64,000 nucleotides of DNA from Lachnospiraceae bacterium (GTDB lineage: Bacteria > Bacillota > Clostridia > Lachnospirales > Lachnospiraceae): NCBI GenBank assembly GCA_017938145.1, contig JAGBCB010000041.1, positions 1 to 64,000 on the forward strand, in the 5' to 3' direction. The translations under genes were made by a program, and so were the position numbers. Positions within the stretch are counted from its first letter, which is position 1, and each line of letters opens with the position of its first letter. This document shows positions 34,024 to 44,480 of this stretch, one piece after another. Under the pieces are notes generated by a model. It made no database searches. It worked only from the letters and a program-made list of their open reading frames with translations, and had not been told where the DNA came from.

Positions 34024-35482
34024 AATCATCATTCCTCTTAACACTGTTTTTCTTCTTATATTTTAGTATATTACCCGCATAAAAAAGATAACTTATACAA
34101 AATATTGCAATAATAAAATATCTAAGAAAAAACTTTTCTGACAACATATCTGATAAAACAAATCCGATACATGAAATTACTATAGCCGGCAAATAGCTTT
34201 TAAAATCAATATTATAATTCTTAATAATAAACCTTACAACAATTTCATGCAATATCCATAATATAATATACGATAACAATGTTGTAAATGCAGCTCCTTC
34301 TATTCCATATTTCGGTACAAATATTGAATTTAATATTATATTAATCGCTGCACAAATCACTGTTGCAGGTGCAACAAATTTCGTATTTCCATTATACTGC
34401 TCATAACATAATGGAAATCTATATAAAAACAAAAAACATATTCCTAAAGCAACATATTTTATACATGGCATACCGGTATAATACGTTTCATCGGCCATTA
34501 TTTTCATAATTTCTGGAGCTAGCATCATTACTCCAAAAAAGCACATTGCAATAGTAAAAGAATAAAACTTTAAATAACGATTAACTTGTTCTTTGTTTTT
34601 GCATTTTGTCTCACTAAAATACCATGGAGTCCATGCATCTGTACATGCATCTGCAAATGTAAGTGCAATTGCTCCTATGCTATATGCAACACTATATATA
34701 CCTGCTTCATTCTCACCAAACAACTTAATAATAAATACTCTATCGGCATTTCCATTAACCATGTTAGCTAAAAGATGCGGTATAAGTGGAATTCCAAATG
34801 TCAGTGCATACATAACATCCTTTTTCCCTGAACCAACACCTTTAGTTTTTATAAAAGCAAAACGCACTGAAACATATAATGCAACAAGACCATACGCCAC
34901 TACAAAACCAATTATTCTTCCTTGGCTCTTGTCAGCGAAAAATAAAACCATCATTACACCACACAAAGTAATAAATAATGAATTTATTGTTGAAAATTTA
35001 ACCTTAGCTTTAGGCCTTTCTTGTGCGATACAATAGCTAGAATATAAATTAATTGCAGAATGTCCATATGCTACTATAAGCATCGGCAATAAATATATAC
35101 TATCTATTTCTGTTATATTTGAAATGAAATTTCTAAACAAAAATATGAAACAGCCTATCACTAATGCAAAAGCAATGCACATCCTTGTAATTCTTGCAAC
35201 ATAGACATCTAATTCCTCAACTGAACGTGTAACTTTTGCGGCCACAATACCTGCCGTCATCTGCAGGCAGATAAAAACTGCAAAAAAATTTGCCCACATT
35301 GTAAAATTAGATACAATTCCATAATCAGCAGTTCCCATTAGTCGTGTAAATATAGGTGTTGTCAAAAAAGATATTCCTTTTATTAGAAACGAAGCAGCTA
35401 TATATAATATTGAATTTGCAAAAAATTTATTTGCTTTGATCTCTTTTAATATTGCGTTACATTTTTCTAGCAATTTCTCCAT
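34010..35482 (-). CDS. wzx: Wzx-type polysaccharide flippase
   Basis: This encodes 490 residues with about 12-14 membrane segments and the MOP/MATE-like beginning FANSILYIAASFLIKGISFL. This is the classic lipid-linked oligosaccharide flippase. The start codon sits only two bases after GAGG, which is a weak arrangement, and a GTG one codon earlier is an alternative. It would carry undecaprenyl-PP-linked units across the membrane for polymerisation by the Wzy candidate. Confidence 0.92.
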   Translation of the reverse strand: MEKLLEKCNAILKEIKANKFFANSILYIAASFLIKGISFLTTPIFTRLMGTADYGIVSNFTMWANFFAVFICLQMTAGIVAAKVTRSVEELDVYVARITRMCIAFALVIGCFIFLFRNFISNITEIDSIYLLPMLIVAYGHSAINLYSSYCIAQERPKAKVKFSTINSLFITLCGVMMVLFFADKSQGRIIGFVVAYGLVALYVSVRFAFIKTKGVGSGKKDVMYALTFGIPLIPHLLANMVNGNADRVFIIKLFGENEAGIYSVAYSIGAIALTFADACTDAWTPWYFSETKCKNKEQVNRYLKFYSFTIAMCFFGVMMLAPEIMKIMADETYYTGMPCIKYVALGICFLFLYRFPLCYEQYNGNTKFVAPATVICAAINIILNSIFVPKYGIEGAAFTTLLSYIILWILHEIVVRFIIKNYNIDFKSYLPAIVISCIGFVLSDMLSEKFFLRYFIIAIFCISYLFYAGNILKYKKKNSVKRNDDYDKR

Positions 35483-35491
35483 CACCTCATT

Positions 35492-36904
35492 CTAATTAGT
35501 TTTACTTTCTTTATCACACCCTATAGCTGATACAATAAGCTTCTGTTTTCCTCTTATCGTTCTTGGTATATTATCTACTTTTTTAGGTGTAACAATTATT
35601 TTATTGTATAAATAGTTTTCACAATCGGATTTTATTTCTGCCTCTAATTTGTGAATATCCTCTTTATCACTTAGTGGAATATACCATATCTCACAAAATC
35701 CTACTTTGTCTTGTCTTACTTGAAACTGCTCCACTTTGCTCTGCCATATTGATTGGCTTATAGCAAAATCGCAATATGTATCTGTCACGATACTACCATC
35801 GCTCAAATATATTCTATCGCCAGTTCTTCCTTCTATTGATTCAATCAGCTGATGTTCCCTGCCACAAGAACATTTTTCACTCGACAAAACAAATAAATCT
35901 TGTGTTTTATATCTTATCAATGGCATGCAATTATTAATAAATCCTGTAGCGACTAATTCCATCATTCCGTCATTTTCAATAAACTCTGCAATTCCATATT
36001 CAGGCTGTATATGAAAACGCATTGACTCTTCACACGTTCCAGCCAAGCAAGCTTTTTCAGTGTGTCCATACGCATGTAACATTTTAACATTGAAAAATTT
36101 TTTAAACACCTTGATTTGATGAGGATATAATGTCTCTGACATAAAAATTATACCTTTCAACGAATCAAATGGTGACTCCATGTTAACATCCAGTAATTGC
36201 ACTAAATAGTATAAACTTGCTGGATATGCAATTATCCACTGCGGTTTTATCTTAATGATAGCCTCTCTATATTTTTGAATGGTTTCTTTCCTTAAATTAC
36301 CAAAAGAAAAATAAAACTTATTTGTACCTGGCATTCTCTTGTATACAATATTCTTATCTACCATCTCCATTTCTCTAATGAAATTAATATCTCTGAATAT
36401 CGCAATTCTATCCGTATCATTATACCCTATTCTGCCCCATATTCTTGCAACAAACGCATCTTCTTTCGCTTTTACTATATCCTTCTCATACCATATGGAG
36501 ATAGGTTTTCCTGATGATCCACCTGTTTCATGCCGTATTCTTTTATTTTTGTGCACGGCAGTAGAAAGCATCCGTTCTCCTTCTTCTTTGATTATATCTT
36601 TAGTCAGATATGGAACTTTTTTTAGACTTTCAGTATCCGTTATAGAATCCGGATCAATAGCCAAATCATCAAATAATTTTTTATAATATGGAACATTATT
36701 ATAGGCGTACAAAATCAAATCATGCAATTTTTCATTTTGATATTTTTGCATCTTTTCTTTTGACCAATACTCAGATTCCTCTAAAAAATTATATGTTTCT
36801 TCATATGTCTTTCTATACAATGAAGATGTTCTAATATTCATTGGTAATTTATTATAAGCATACCGAAATATGTCTTTGACTATTATCTTTAGCTTATTAT
36901 TCAT
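35492..36904 (-). CDS. CapK/PaaK-type adenylate-forming enzyme
   Basis: This encodes 470 residues of the phenylacetate-CoA-ligase-like family found in capsule loci (CapK). Visible motifs are HETGGSSGKPISIWYEK (ATP-binding), YGHTEKACLAG and LIRYKTQD, and there are four Cys in the acceptor half (CSCGREHQ). Its substrate in glycan loci is uncertain; activation of an acyl or amino acid for glycan decoration is the usual suggestion. The stop of the upstream heparinase-like gene overlaps its start by four bases. Confidence 0.9.
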   Translation of the reverse strand: MNNKLKIIVKDIFRYAYNKLPMNIRTSSLYRKTYEETYNFLEESEYWSKEKMQKYQNEKLHDLILYAYNNVPYYKKLFDDLAIDPDSITDTESLKKVPYLTKDIIKEEGERMLSTAVHKNKRIRHETGGSSGKPISIWYEKDIVKAKEDAFVARIWGRIGYNDTDRIAIFRDINFIREMEMVDKNIVYKRMPGTNKFYFSFGNLRKETIQKYREAIIKIKPQWIIAYPASLYYLVQLLDVNMESPFDSLKGIIFMSETLYPHQIKVFKKFFNVKMLHAYGHTEKACLAGTCEESMRFHIQPEYGIAEFIENDGMMELVATGFINNCMPLIRYKTQDLFVLSSEKCSCGREHQLIESIEGRTGDRIYLSDGSIVTDTYCDFAISQSIWQSKVEQFQVRQDKVGFCEIWYIPLSDKEDIHKLEAEIKSDCENYLYNKIIVTPKKVDNIPRTIRGKQKLIVSAIGCDKESKTN

Positions 36905-38571
36905 AATGTTTCCTCCAACTGTTCACATATTTGTACATGATTCACACCAACGCTAGCAAGTTCAATATCAACACATTTCACTTTAACTATTTCCCCATAT
37001 TCAGGGAAAACCTCACCTTCTCTTATAGAAATCGGATTTTGAGATTTCATAATAATACTGTTATTATCACATTTCAACATACATATATTAGCAGAGATTT
37101 GTTGAACCTTCCATATTGGTGCAATACAAAAATGTATTTCTGAACTTTGAGATTGGTTACCTGCATTCTCTATCGTATCAATAATCTCTATTCCACTTTC
37201 AATAACGCTTATCTTTCGCTTATGAATATGCTCGTAATAACCAGTTATTTCAGCTGTCATACTAGTTGTAGTTTTCTCAATAATTGTGCCTTTTGCAGTT
37301 CTCTCAAAATACGTAAACCCTTCTGGTAACTTATTTTGTTCATACCGGCCAATACTTACCGTATTATGATGCTTAGTGAGCATATTATTTTTTCGAATAT
37401 CTTCTTTTAAAATATACATGTATGTCCCTCGATCAATAAAAACCGGTATATTACAATACCATAAATACACCGATAATTGATCATTATGAGCATGATTACC
37501 TATCGTGCGATTTTTTTTTGCATCTCGTACTAAATCGCATCTAAGATAACACTTCCATGTTCTATTCTGTAATACAAATATTCCAAATTCATCCCCATTA
37601 CCTATAATCTTCTTCAAATTCAATTGTTTTGCCAATTTTCTTATTACTGTAATATCAACTGATGAATACTGATAATAATTCGGCAGAGGAAGTATACGAC
37701 CAGAATCATTATCTCCAATTCCAATAATTTTCCCCTCTGTTGCCATAAATTCACAAAATGACCACATTTTCTCAGCGAAGCTCAGCATCACTTTATTTGT
37801 TTTTTTTCCCGTAGATGCTAGATATAACAAATAAGATTCTGTTACATATTTATGATAATGCGTTGAATTTTCATATAATGCACCATCTTTAAGAATTATC
37901 TGCTTAAGCAACACAATAAGCCTCTTTTTGCTAAATCGATGTAATCCATTGATAATCCAATTCCCCTCTATATTTTCTAATATCCATAAAATTCCTAATA
38001 AATTAAAAAAATAATGATTGCCAGAATAAATTACTCCTCTTTCTGGATTTCGTAAAATATATATGAGTGCACTCTTTAAAAATTTAGTAACTACATTCTT
38101 TTCATTTATGTTTCCTTTATAAAATTTAGCAGATTCAATTATATTAATTGCTCGAATTGAAACCTCCATCGCTATATCATCTGGATGTATAGTAACAACA
38201 TTATAATCATCCAGAATCATTTCATACTTTTTTCTTGCTTCGGCATTATCCGCCTGTGCCAATATATATATATCATGCAGACGTTCATCTTCCCATTTAT
38301 ACTTAATGTCCTCTGCTATATTTGGGTCAATTGGATTATAGAATAATAGCTTCTTTTCCCCTGAAAGAATTCTTTTGGCGTCAGCTTCTATATTTCCTTC
38401 ATATAAATTAATTTTCTTATTATTAGCATGGCATCTAAAATAATTTTCCGGCATAAAATCTAATATACGTGCTGCAATACGCATAATAGTAGTACTACAC
38501 AAAAAACGCAACACACCTATTATTCCATTACAAAAACCGTATTTTTTTAAAAAAGATACTATTCTATGCAT
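36901..38571 (-). CDS. Heparinase II/III-like protein
   Basis: This encodes 556 residues, started at MHRIVSFLKK after GAGG. The helical N-terminal half with NPERGVIYSGNHYFFNLLGIL and DGALYENSTHYHKYVTESYLL, and the beta C-terminal half with NHAHNDQLSVYLWY and FIDRGTYMY, are those of the heparinase II/III-like family common next to capsule genes. It may trim or modify uronic-acid polymer during assembly. No signal peptide is seen, so it seems cytosolic. Both flanking genes overlap it by a few bases. Confidence 0.9.
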   Translation of the reverse strand: MHRIVSFLKKYGFCNGIIGVLRFLCSTTIMRIAARILDFMPENYFRCHANNKKINLYEGNIEADAKRILSGEKKLLFYNPIDPNIAEDIKYKWEDERLHDIYILAQADNAEARKKYEMILDDYNVVTIHPDDIAMEVSIRAINIIESAKFYKGNINEKNVVTKFLKSALIYILRNPERGVIYSGNHYFFNLLGILWILENIEGNWIINGLHRFSKKRLIVLLKQIILKDGALYENSTHYHKYVTESYLLYLASTGKKTNKVMLSFAEKMWSFCEFMATEGKIIGIGDNDSGRILPLPNYYQYSSVDITVIRKLAKQLNLKKIIGNGDEFGIFVLQNRTWKCYLRCDLVRDAKKNRTIGNHAHNDQLSVYLWYCNIPVFIDRGTYMYILKEDIRKNNMLTKHHNTVSIGRYEQNKLPEGFTYFERTAKGTIIEKTTTSMTAEITGYYEHIHKRKISVIESGIEIIDTIENAGNQSQSSEIHFCIAPIWKVQQISANICMLKCDNNSIIMKSQNPISIREGEVFPEYGEIVKVKCVDIELASVGVNHVQICEQLEETL

Positions 38572-40264
38572 TAAAGACCTCATTTGTTATTCCAACATTA
38601 TCAAATTGTTTCAAATACACATTACGACGCATACTGTATGTTTTTTTAAAGCTACTTATATCTGCGAATATCTCCAATATTTCTTCACAACTTTTTGCCC
38701 TATAATTGACCTCCTTTAAAAATGAGTCATTATTATTAATCAATTCTTCATCCTGTCCATCTATATCCATAATTATACCAGGAACATTTCTCATTACACT
38801 CTCAAACAACACAGAAGATGTCATACTCAACATTATATCAGAGTTATCTAACAACTCCGCAACAGACTCATCTTTCATCGCCAAACTACAAAATTCATAT
38901 GATTTTGCTAATTTTTCAAAAATTTCTAGCATATTCTGTCGATAATGTGGTTTAATAATTACTTTTAAACTAATATCTCTTTTTTGAATCTCATCAAGTA
39001 ATTCTGTTAATATATTATAATATCTCATTGCATATTTATCAGGTTGCAAAAAAAATGTAACAACATTTACCCTATCTCCATGAACCATGTCATCTGTTCT
39101 AATAACAGGCATATAAAACAAATATGATGAATTATATTTTTTATACAGATCATAGGTTGACTTTGTATGTAAATAATATCTATCAGCCAGTTTCAAATCA
39201 GGTAACAAAACTTTCTGCATCGACACATATTGAAAATTATAATGTTTTAAATCAGCTTCATGAGCAAATTCGTGTAGCTTTTTAAGAGCAACCCCATATG
39301 TAAAATCAGTAAGCAAATATACAATATTTTTTTGCTCTTTAATTATTTTCTCTACTTGATACGTGAAACAACTCTCACGAAAATATTCTGGTACCATAGC
39401 TCTTATTAAAGCCATCATAGGAATTTCAAATTTGAAATCCCCATAATAAAAAGCACCCTTTTTACATACTTTTCCACAAGAAATACTTTCTTTTATTACT
39501 ATATACAATTCTTTCACGTTACATGGTCGCAATTTTATATAGTCGCCCGAAATATCATCATCGATGCTTATATTGGCTGGAACCAAATAAACAGGATTTA
39601 TAACATTTTGATTTTCTAGCAATTGATTCATGTGTCTCATCTGCAGATTTAACTTAACCGGGATCGCTGCTTGATTTAAGGATTCAGTTTCTACTGAATC
39701 CTTTTTTACGTTTCTTAAATACCGACTCAATTCAGCAACACACCCTCTGACAAAAAACATTATCTCACGAAAGTACTGTAATATAATAAAATTTATTTTC
39801 TTGTGCTTTTTTACCCATGTTAATTTTAATTTATTGTTAGTAGAAAAATATAAATAAATAAAATAATTAAATAACCAATTAGACTTATATAATTTTTTTT
39901 CTCCTTCACCATCACCTTTTGTCATTGTAAAAAATGGATGCATGCTACCACCCACTAATACAATTTCACAAATCCTGTTCTTTTCAATTATATCATCAAG
40001 TTGGTGAATTACAGATATAACTGGCAAAAAAATCAAATTATAACAAGTATTTTTCATTACATGCCATTTACTTGGTATAGTTGTAAACAAATCATTCACT
40101 GAATTTGCTAATTTTTCATCTTCTGAATTAAAAAATATATCAAAGTAATATGCCTTTATTCCAGAATTTATCTGTTCTTTTCTAACACTAGAAAGAAAGA
40201 CACTATCCCCATTTTTAATATCAAGCTTATTTATTTTTTCATCTAATACTATCCATAATTTCAT
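38564..40264 (-). CDS. Putative GT-B glycosyltransferase
   Basis: This encodes 566 residues, started at MKLWIVLDEK, 8 bases after GGAG. The C-terminal third has KPHYRQNMLEIFEKLA and SDIMLSMTSSVLFESVMRNVPG, a GT-B acceptor/donor pattern like CDP-glycerol or sialyl-type transferases. The N-terminal half is poorly conserved and I cannot place it. Its substrate is unknown. It lies between the heparinase-like gene and the Wzy candidate. Confidence 0.72.
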   Translation of the reverse strand: MKLWIVLDEKINKLDIKNGDSVFLSSVRKEQINSGIKAYYFDIFFNSEDEKLANSVNDLFTTIPSKWHVMKNTCYNLIFLPVISVIHQLDDIIEKNRICEIVLVGGSMHPFFTMTKGDGEGEKKLYKSNWLFNYFIYLYFSTNNKLKLTWVKKHKKINFIILQYFREIMFFVRGCVAELSRYLRNVKKDSVETESLNQAAIPVKLNLQMRHMNQLLENQNVINPVYLVPANISIDDDISGDYIKLRPCNVKELYIVIKESISCGKVCKKGAFYYGDFKFEIPMMALIRAMVPEYFRESCFTYQVEKIIKEQKNIVYLLTDFTYGVALKKLHEFAHEADLKHYNFQYVSMQKVLLPDLKLADRYYLHTKSTYDLYKKYNSSYLFYMPVIRTDDMVHGDRVNVVTFFLQPDKYAMRYYNILTELLDEIQKRDISLKVIIKPHYRQNMLEIFEKLAKSYEFCSLAMKDESVAELLDNSDIMLSMTSSVLFESVMRNVPGIIMDIDGQDEELINNNDSFLKEVNYRAKSCEEILEIFADISSFKKTYSMRRNVYLKQFDNVGITNEVFNA

Positions 40265-40322
40265 GATCATGTCTCCATTATCATCTAGTGCATACCTAAT
40301 ATTTTTTATAAGTCTACTTAAG

Positions 40323-41576
40323 TTATAGATTATTTAATGCAGAATACCTATAATTCATAATTTTTATACAACAATAAAAAAACAAAAACATTTGTGGATT
40401 AAAACTGTGCATATTAATTAAAAAAAGCATTGGGCCCATATACAGTAAATATAAAAAGGAAAATTTTATTTCATCTGGAAAATTTCGATATTTACCTGCT
40501 ATTACTAACATCTTTACATAAGGAATAATTACTAACGCAATTAGAATCAAGCCGCCTTTTAATCCTAAATTAGCCCATCCCACATGCAGTGCCTCCGAAA
40601 CTGTCCCTAATCCTTTATGAGTTCCACCAAACCCCTTTCCAAAAATAATCTGTAACAACGTAGCATCTTTATAATAATTCTTACTTTCGACAAATCTATT
40701 AAAGTTACTTAGATTTTCAGTTACATCTTTTGTTCTTTCCAAAATGCTTTCAAAAAGTTTAACTATTGTATCCCACATGAAGCATCTCATCAGCAACAAA
40801 GCAATACCTATTGCACAAACTATTTTTATAATATTCTTTCCTTTTCCCTTGGCTCGTTTATCCAAAACTAAAGCTACAATTAGCACAATAGATAGTACAA
40901 GCACTTGTACTAATATCATTCTTTTAACAATAATCAAATTGATAATAACTTCTAGAGCTAAACATGCAATTGGTAAAAAATAATTCTTTTTCTTTATAAA
41001 AGCAATTAAAACGAACGGAACAGCTGACCAAAATAAAGCAGCATAATAAAAAATCTCTTCATATTGATATCCTCTATTAATTGCTACCTCTATATCTATA
41101 TTGAAACTGAAAAAACAATATATGAATCCAATAATAGATAAGCACCCCAGAATTTTAAAAAATCTGTTCAAATATTCCAATTTCAAATCCTGTAACAATA
41201 TTGCACTTAAAATTTGCAAATAGATGGTAATGCAAACTACATCCCTAGACATTCTTCCGCTATATTTCATCAATACTACTGTATAGCCTAACATTGCAAT
41301 AAAATAACATAATAGGACAGTCGAATATGCTGAAAATTTCAGATTTTTTCTTTTTACAAAAAAAGAATAAACCGGCATAATAACAGCTGCAAAAGTATTA
41401 ACATAGATTAGCATTTTAGGAAGAATACCCAAGTCAATGTAATAATGCAAAACATATTCTAATGATAAAACAATCAGACAACACAATACTATTATCTCTT
41501 TTTGAGTCATCTTATTTTTTGAATTCATTTGATCGTGTGCATCATGCTCAGAAAGAACAGCTATCATTCTATTCAT
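40323..41576 (-). CDS. wzy: Wzy-type polysaccharide polymerase candidate
   Basis: This encodes 417 residues with about 10-11 membrane segments and a long hydrophilic loop (NFNRFVESKNYYKDAT ... GKGFGGTHKGLG). The O-antigen polymerase-like pattern and its position among transferases support Wzy. Family sequence identity is always low, so this is by topology and context. Its first ATG shares one base with the stop of the upstream GT gene. Confidence 0.8.
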   Translation of the reverse strand: MNRMIAVLSEHDAHDQMNSKNKMTQKEIIVLCCLIVLSLEYVLHYYIDLGILPKMLIYVNTFAAVIMPVYSFFVKRKNLKFSAYSTVLLCYFIAMLGYTVVLMKYSGRMSRDVVCITIYLQILSAILLQDLKLEYLNRFFKILGCLSIIGFIYCFFSFNIDIEVAINRGYQYEEIFYYAALFWSAVPFVLIAFIKKKNYFLPIACLALEVIINLIIVKRMILVQVLVLSIVLIVALVLDKRAKGKGKNIIKIVCAIGIALLLMRCFMWDTIVKLFESILERTKDVTENLSNFNRFVESKNYYKDATLLQIIFGKGFGGTHKGLGTVSEALHVGWANLGLKGGLILIALVIIPYVKMLVIAGKYRNFPDEIKFSFLYLLYMGPMLFLINMHSFNPQMFLFFYCCIKIMNYRYSALNNL

Positions 41577-42748
41577 TAGTTATGCATGCTCCTTTCTTCT
41601 ATTAGCGCGCTCGCAACTACTGACGGTGCAAATTCATCACTTGGTTTAAACTTTTCACGTTTTTCTGAAATTTCAAGTATAGCATTGCTAATACTTCCTA
41701 ATTCATTTTCGCACATATAGAAGCGCTTATACTTTTCAAAATAGATTCTCATTTCATTTTGTTTTTCTCCATCTAAAACAATCAAGATTGCTTTATCAGT
41801 TGCTGCACTATGATAAATTTTACCAGGTATTTGGGTTCCAGATTTGTTTAACACACATACTATTAAATCACTCTTTTTTTCTATCTCATCGGCATCGCCG
41901 CGAGGTAATACATGAATAAAAGAAGTTTCCTGCAAATTCAAATCAGTATCCCCAACAATATACGCTTCAATAGAATCCCCCATTGTTACAAGCGCCTCAT
42001 ACAAAGGCATTATATCTCTAACTTTACTATTATATGCCCCAATATAACTTATAACAAATTTCTCATTACGTTCCTGTAGACTTTCTTTTTTCTCAATATA
42101 CGGAATTGGTAAGAAAAACATTTTATCCACTAGATTCTTAAAACTCTTTTTTTGTAAATCTAATGTAAACGGCGACACATAAACAACTTTATCCGCATTT
42201 CCAATAAGTCTTCTTTCTATCATTTTAACAATGCACCGCGGATAAATATAATTTTTAGTCATATCATACGCAAGGGGATCTCCCCAATATTGTACCCACC
42301 TGTTATACCTTAAACCTTGGCTTATAAGCTGTCTTACTGCAATATGCGCAGTTTTAGGATCAGACGAGGAAATAACATATTCATATTCTATTTCCCCTTC
42401 TAGAAGCTCTATTTTTACATTTTTAGCAATATTTTCTGTCGAACCCAAAATAAACAATGAATGATAAACTTTCCTCAATACATTAACTATACGTGCCTTA
42501 AGAGTTGTTTTTTTAGGATCTGTCCAAATTTTATCTCTTAATTTACTTTGTGGAATTCTAATTATTTTAACATCTTTTAAAAACTTATATTTTTCAACAT
42601 TTACATAAGTACTTCCAGATGCATTTTCTAAACATAATATTGTAACATCATGATTTAAATCCACTAACCCCTTAACCACTGCAAGTGTACGCAAAACAGC
42701 TGAGGATAAATTTTCTACCGGTGCCATCATTACTAATAAAATCTTCAT
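41576..42748 (-). CDS. Glycosyltransferase (GT4-like)
   Basis: This encodes 390 residues of a GT-B fold beginning ILLVMMAPVENLSSAVLRTL. It has VISSSDPKTAHIAVRQL in the first half and IAYGAYNS-like donor region motifs (VISYIGAYNSKVRDIMPLYEAL) in the second. It is not a textbook GT4: the EX7E motif is unclear. It probably adds one sugar of the repeat unit. Confidence 0.85.
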   Translation of the reverse strand: MKILLVMMAPVENLSSAVLRTLAVVKGLVDLNHDVTILCLENASGSTYVNVEKYKFLKDVKIIRIPQSKLRDKIWTDPKKTTLKARIVNVLRKVYHSLFILGSTENIAKNVKIELLEGEIEYEYVISSSDPKTAHIAVRQLISQGLRYNRWVQYWGDPLAYDMTKNYIYPRCIVKMIERRLIGNADKVVYVSPFTLDLQKKSFKNLVDKMFFLPIPYIEKKESLQERNEKFVISYIGAYNSKVRDIMPLYEALVTMGDSIEAYIVGDTDLNLQETSFIHVLPRGDADEIEKKSDLIVCVLNKSGTQIPGKIYHSAATDKAILIVLDGEKQNEMRIYFEKYKRFYMCENELGSISNAILEISEKREKFKPSDEFAPSVVASALIEERSMHN

Positions 42749-42783
42749 ACTTTTTTCTCCATTACATTAAGTATTAGTGTCAA

Positions 42784-43554
42784 CTAAAAGCTTTTTCCAC
42801 CTTCAATCATAATTCTAAAGGCATTCCACCAATTCATACCATAGCTATTATGTTTTCTAAGTGCATCTTGCAAGCATAATATTCTCCACCAATGCTTTGA
42901 TATAGCTCTATAAAGCACACCTTGGTCGTTAATATATTTTTGATCATATCCATTATTCCATGTAGATAAACGCTCATCTGTTAATTTAGCTATGTAATAC
43001 GGAACTGCATATATTTTTAACCCTTTCTTTAAACACTCCGTCAGGAAAAGATTATCTTCACCATGACAATAAGAGGTTCCTCCGCCAAAACACTGATTAA
43101 AATATATGGCATTTTTCTTAACGCTATTTGTTCTAACAGCTACTCGCGCAGTCCCATAACGTAAATAGTTATAATATCTTACCCTATGTTTATTTTTAAT
43201 AATATATCTAGAACTATTTTCCTCATGCAAATTAAATATAATGACATCTGCATCCTTACATTCCTCAAATGCTTTATCCACTATTTTATCGTATCCATCC
43301 ACATACACCATATCATCATCAGCAAATAAACAAACATCTGCATCAGCCCTCATAAGTGTATTATTTCGATTTAATCCTACTCCGCGTTCCTCAAAATTAA
43401 AATATGTAATATTCTTCCCGTTCCATGAAAAATTTTCGATGAAACTTTTATCACATTGATTACCTATCAGCGCATCTGTTTGAATATTCATCTTATCAAG
43501 TAGAGAATGGTCATCTTGTTTCATAGTTGCTACGAGCACTTGCACTGTAATCAT
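42784..43554 (-). CDS. Glycosyltransferase family 2 member
   Basis: This encodes 256 residues. The GT-A fold starts VQVLVATMKQDDHSLLDKM, with the GVGLNRNNTLMRADADVCLFADDD segment (metal-binding DDD near residue 80) and EDNLFLTECLKKGLKIY. It is soluble, so an inner-leaflet transferase of the repeat unit. It is one of two adjacent GT2 genes, with an 11-base gap to the next. Confidence 0.92.
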   Translation of the reverse strand: MITVQVLVATMKQDDHSLLDKMNIQTDALIGNQCDKSFIENFSWNGKNITYFNFEERGVGLNRNNTLMRADADVCLFADDDMVYVDGYDKIVDKAFEECKDADVIIFNLHEENSSRYIIKNKHRVRYYNYLRYGTARVAVRTNSVKKNAIYFNQCFGGGTSYCHGEDNLFLTECLKKGLKIYAVPYYIAKLTDERLSTWNNGYDQKYINDQGVLYRAISKHWWRILCLQDALRKHNSYGMNWWNAFRIMIEGGKSF

Positions 43555-43564
43555 TATTAACTCC

Positions 43565-44317
43565 TCACTTTATGCGAAAAACTTTTAATACAACCCAAAA
43601 ACAAATGTGAAATATCGAACGTGGAACACTCAAATGCTCTATTTCACGGTACAAAATCCAATGATACTTTACTACCTTAAGTTTATTACTTGATATGGAA
43701 TTTTTCCGTACTCGATATTTCATTAGCACTTCTGGCATTCCATATATATATTTTTCCTTTTTTAACATTTGTAGCCACAATGCATCATCGTTTCTTTTTC
43801 GAATATTCGGAACTTCAAACTTTCCCATTTGTCCTACATTATAAACCACTGTAGAATTTCCTACGGGACAATCCAATAACAAACGATTATAATTTGTCCT
43901 CTTTACAGTCTTAATAATTCGTCCATTAGCCTTACCGGTTTCATCAATTTGCTCATACGCAGTACACGTAAAATTATAATTATTCAATTTCATAAAAGAT
44001 ATTTGCTTGTCCAATTTATCCGGCAACCACAAATCATCGCTATCTAAAAAGGCCATATATTCGCCATTAGCATTTTTCATAGCCTCAGTCCTTGCAATTG
44101 CAGCGCCAGAATTTTCTTGTAAACAAATATACTTTATTCTATTGTCTACTTCTAAAAATTTACTGACAATTTGTTTTGTATTATCATTCGAGCAATCATC
44201 CACAATAATAATTTCCCAATTTTGATAAGTCTGTGCTAATACACTTTCGATAGTTTCCGCAATAAAATTCCCACAATTATAAGTAGGCATAATAACCGAT
44301 ACAAGATCTTTTTCCAT
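43565..44317 (-). CDS. Glycosyltransferase family 2 member
   Basis: This encodes 250 residues with the typical GT2 start VSVIMPTYNCGNFIAETIESVLAQ, DCSNDNTK, GAAIARTEAMKNANGEYMAFLDSDDLW (metal-binding DSDD). It is soluble and probably adds a sugar to the growing lipid-linked unit. The gap upstream (44318-44480) shows no gene or clear signal. Confidence 0.95.
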   Translation of the reverse strand: MEKDLVSVIMPTYNCGNFIAETIESVLAQTYQNWEIIIVDDCSNDNTKQIVSKFLEVDNRIKYICLQENSGAAIARTEAMKNANGEYMAFLDSDDLWLPDKLDKQISFMKLNNYNFTCTAYEQIDETGKANGRIIKTVKRTNYNRLLLDCPVGNSTVVYNVGQMGKFEVPNIRKRNDDALWLQMLKKEKYIYGMPEVLMKYRVRKNSISSNKLKVVKYHWILYREIEHLSVPRSIFHICFWVVLKVFRIK

Positions 44318-44480
44318 TACGCATCACCCTCATTCTAAATGTTATATGTGTTGCAAAATGATTCGCTTATCAGAGAGCAGAGGTTTGTTTATTGTAATTA
44401 AGAAGACTTATCTTCATCACAAATCAAAAAAATAATATAAACCATTTCCCTTCAACCTGATAATTACCTAAACGTGACAT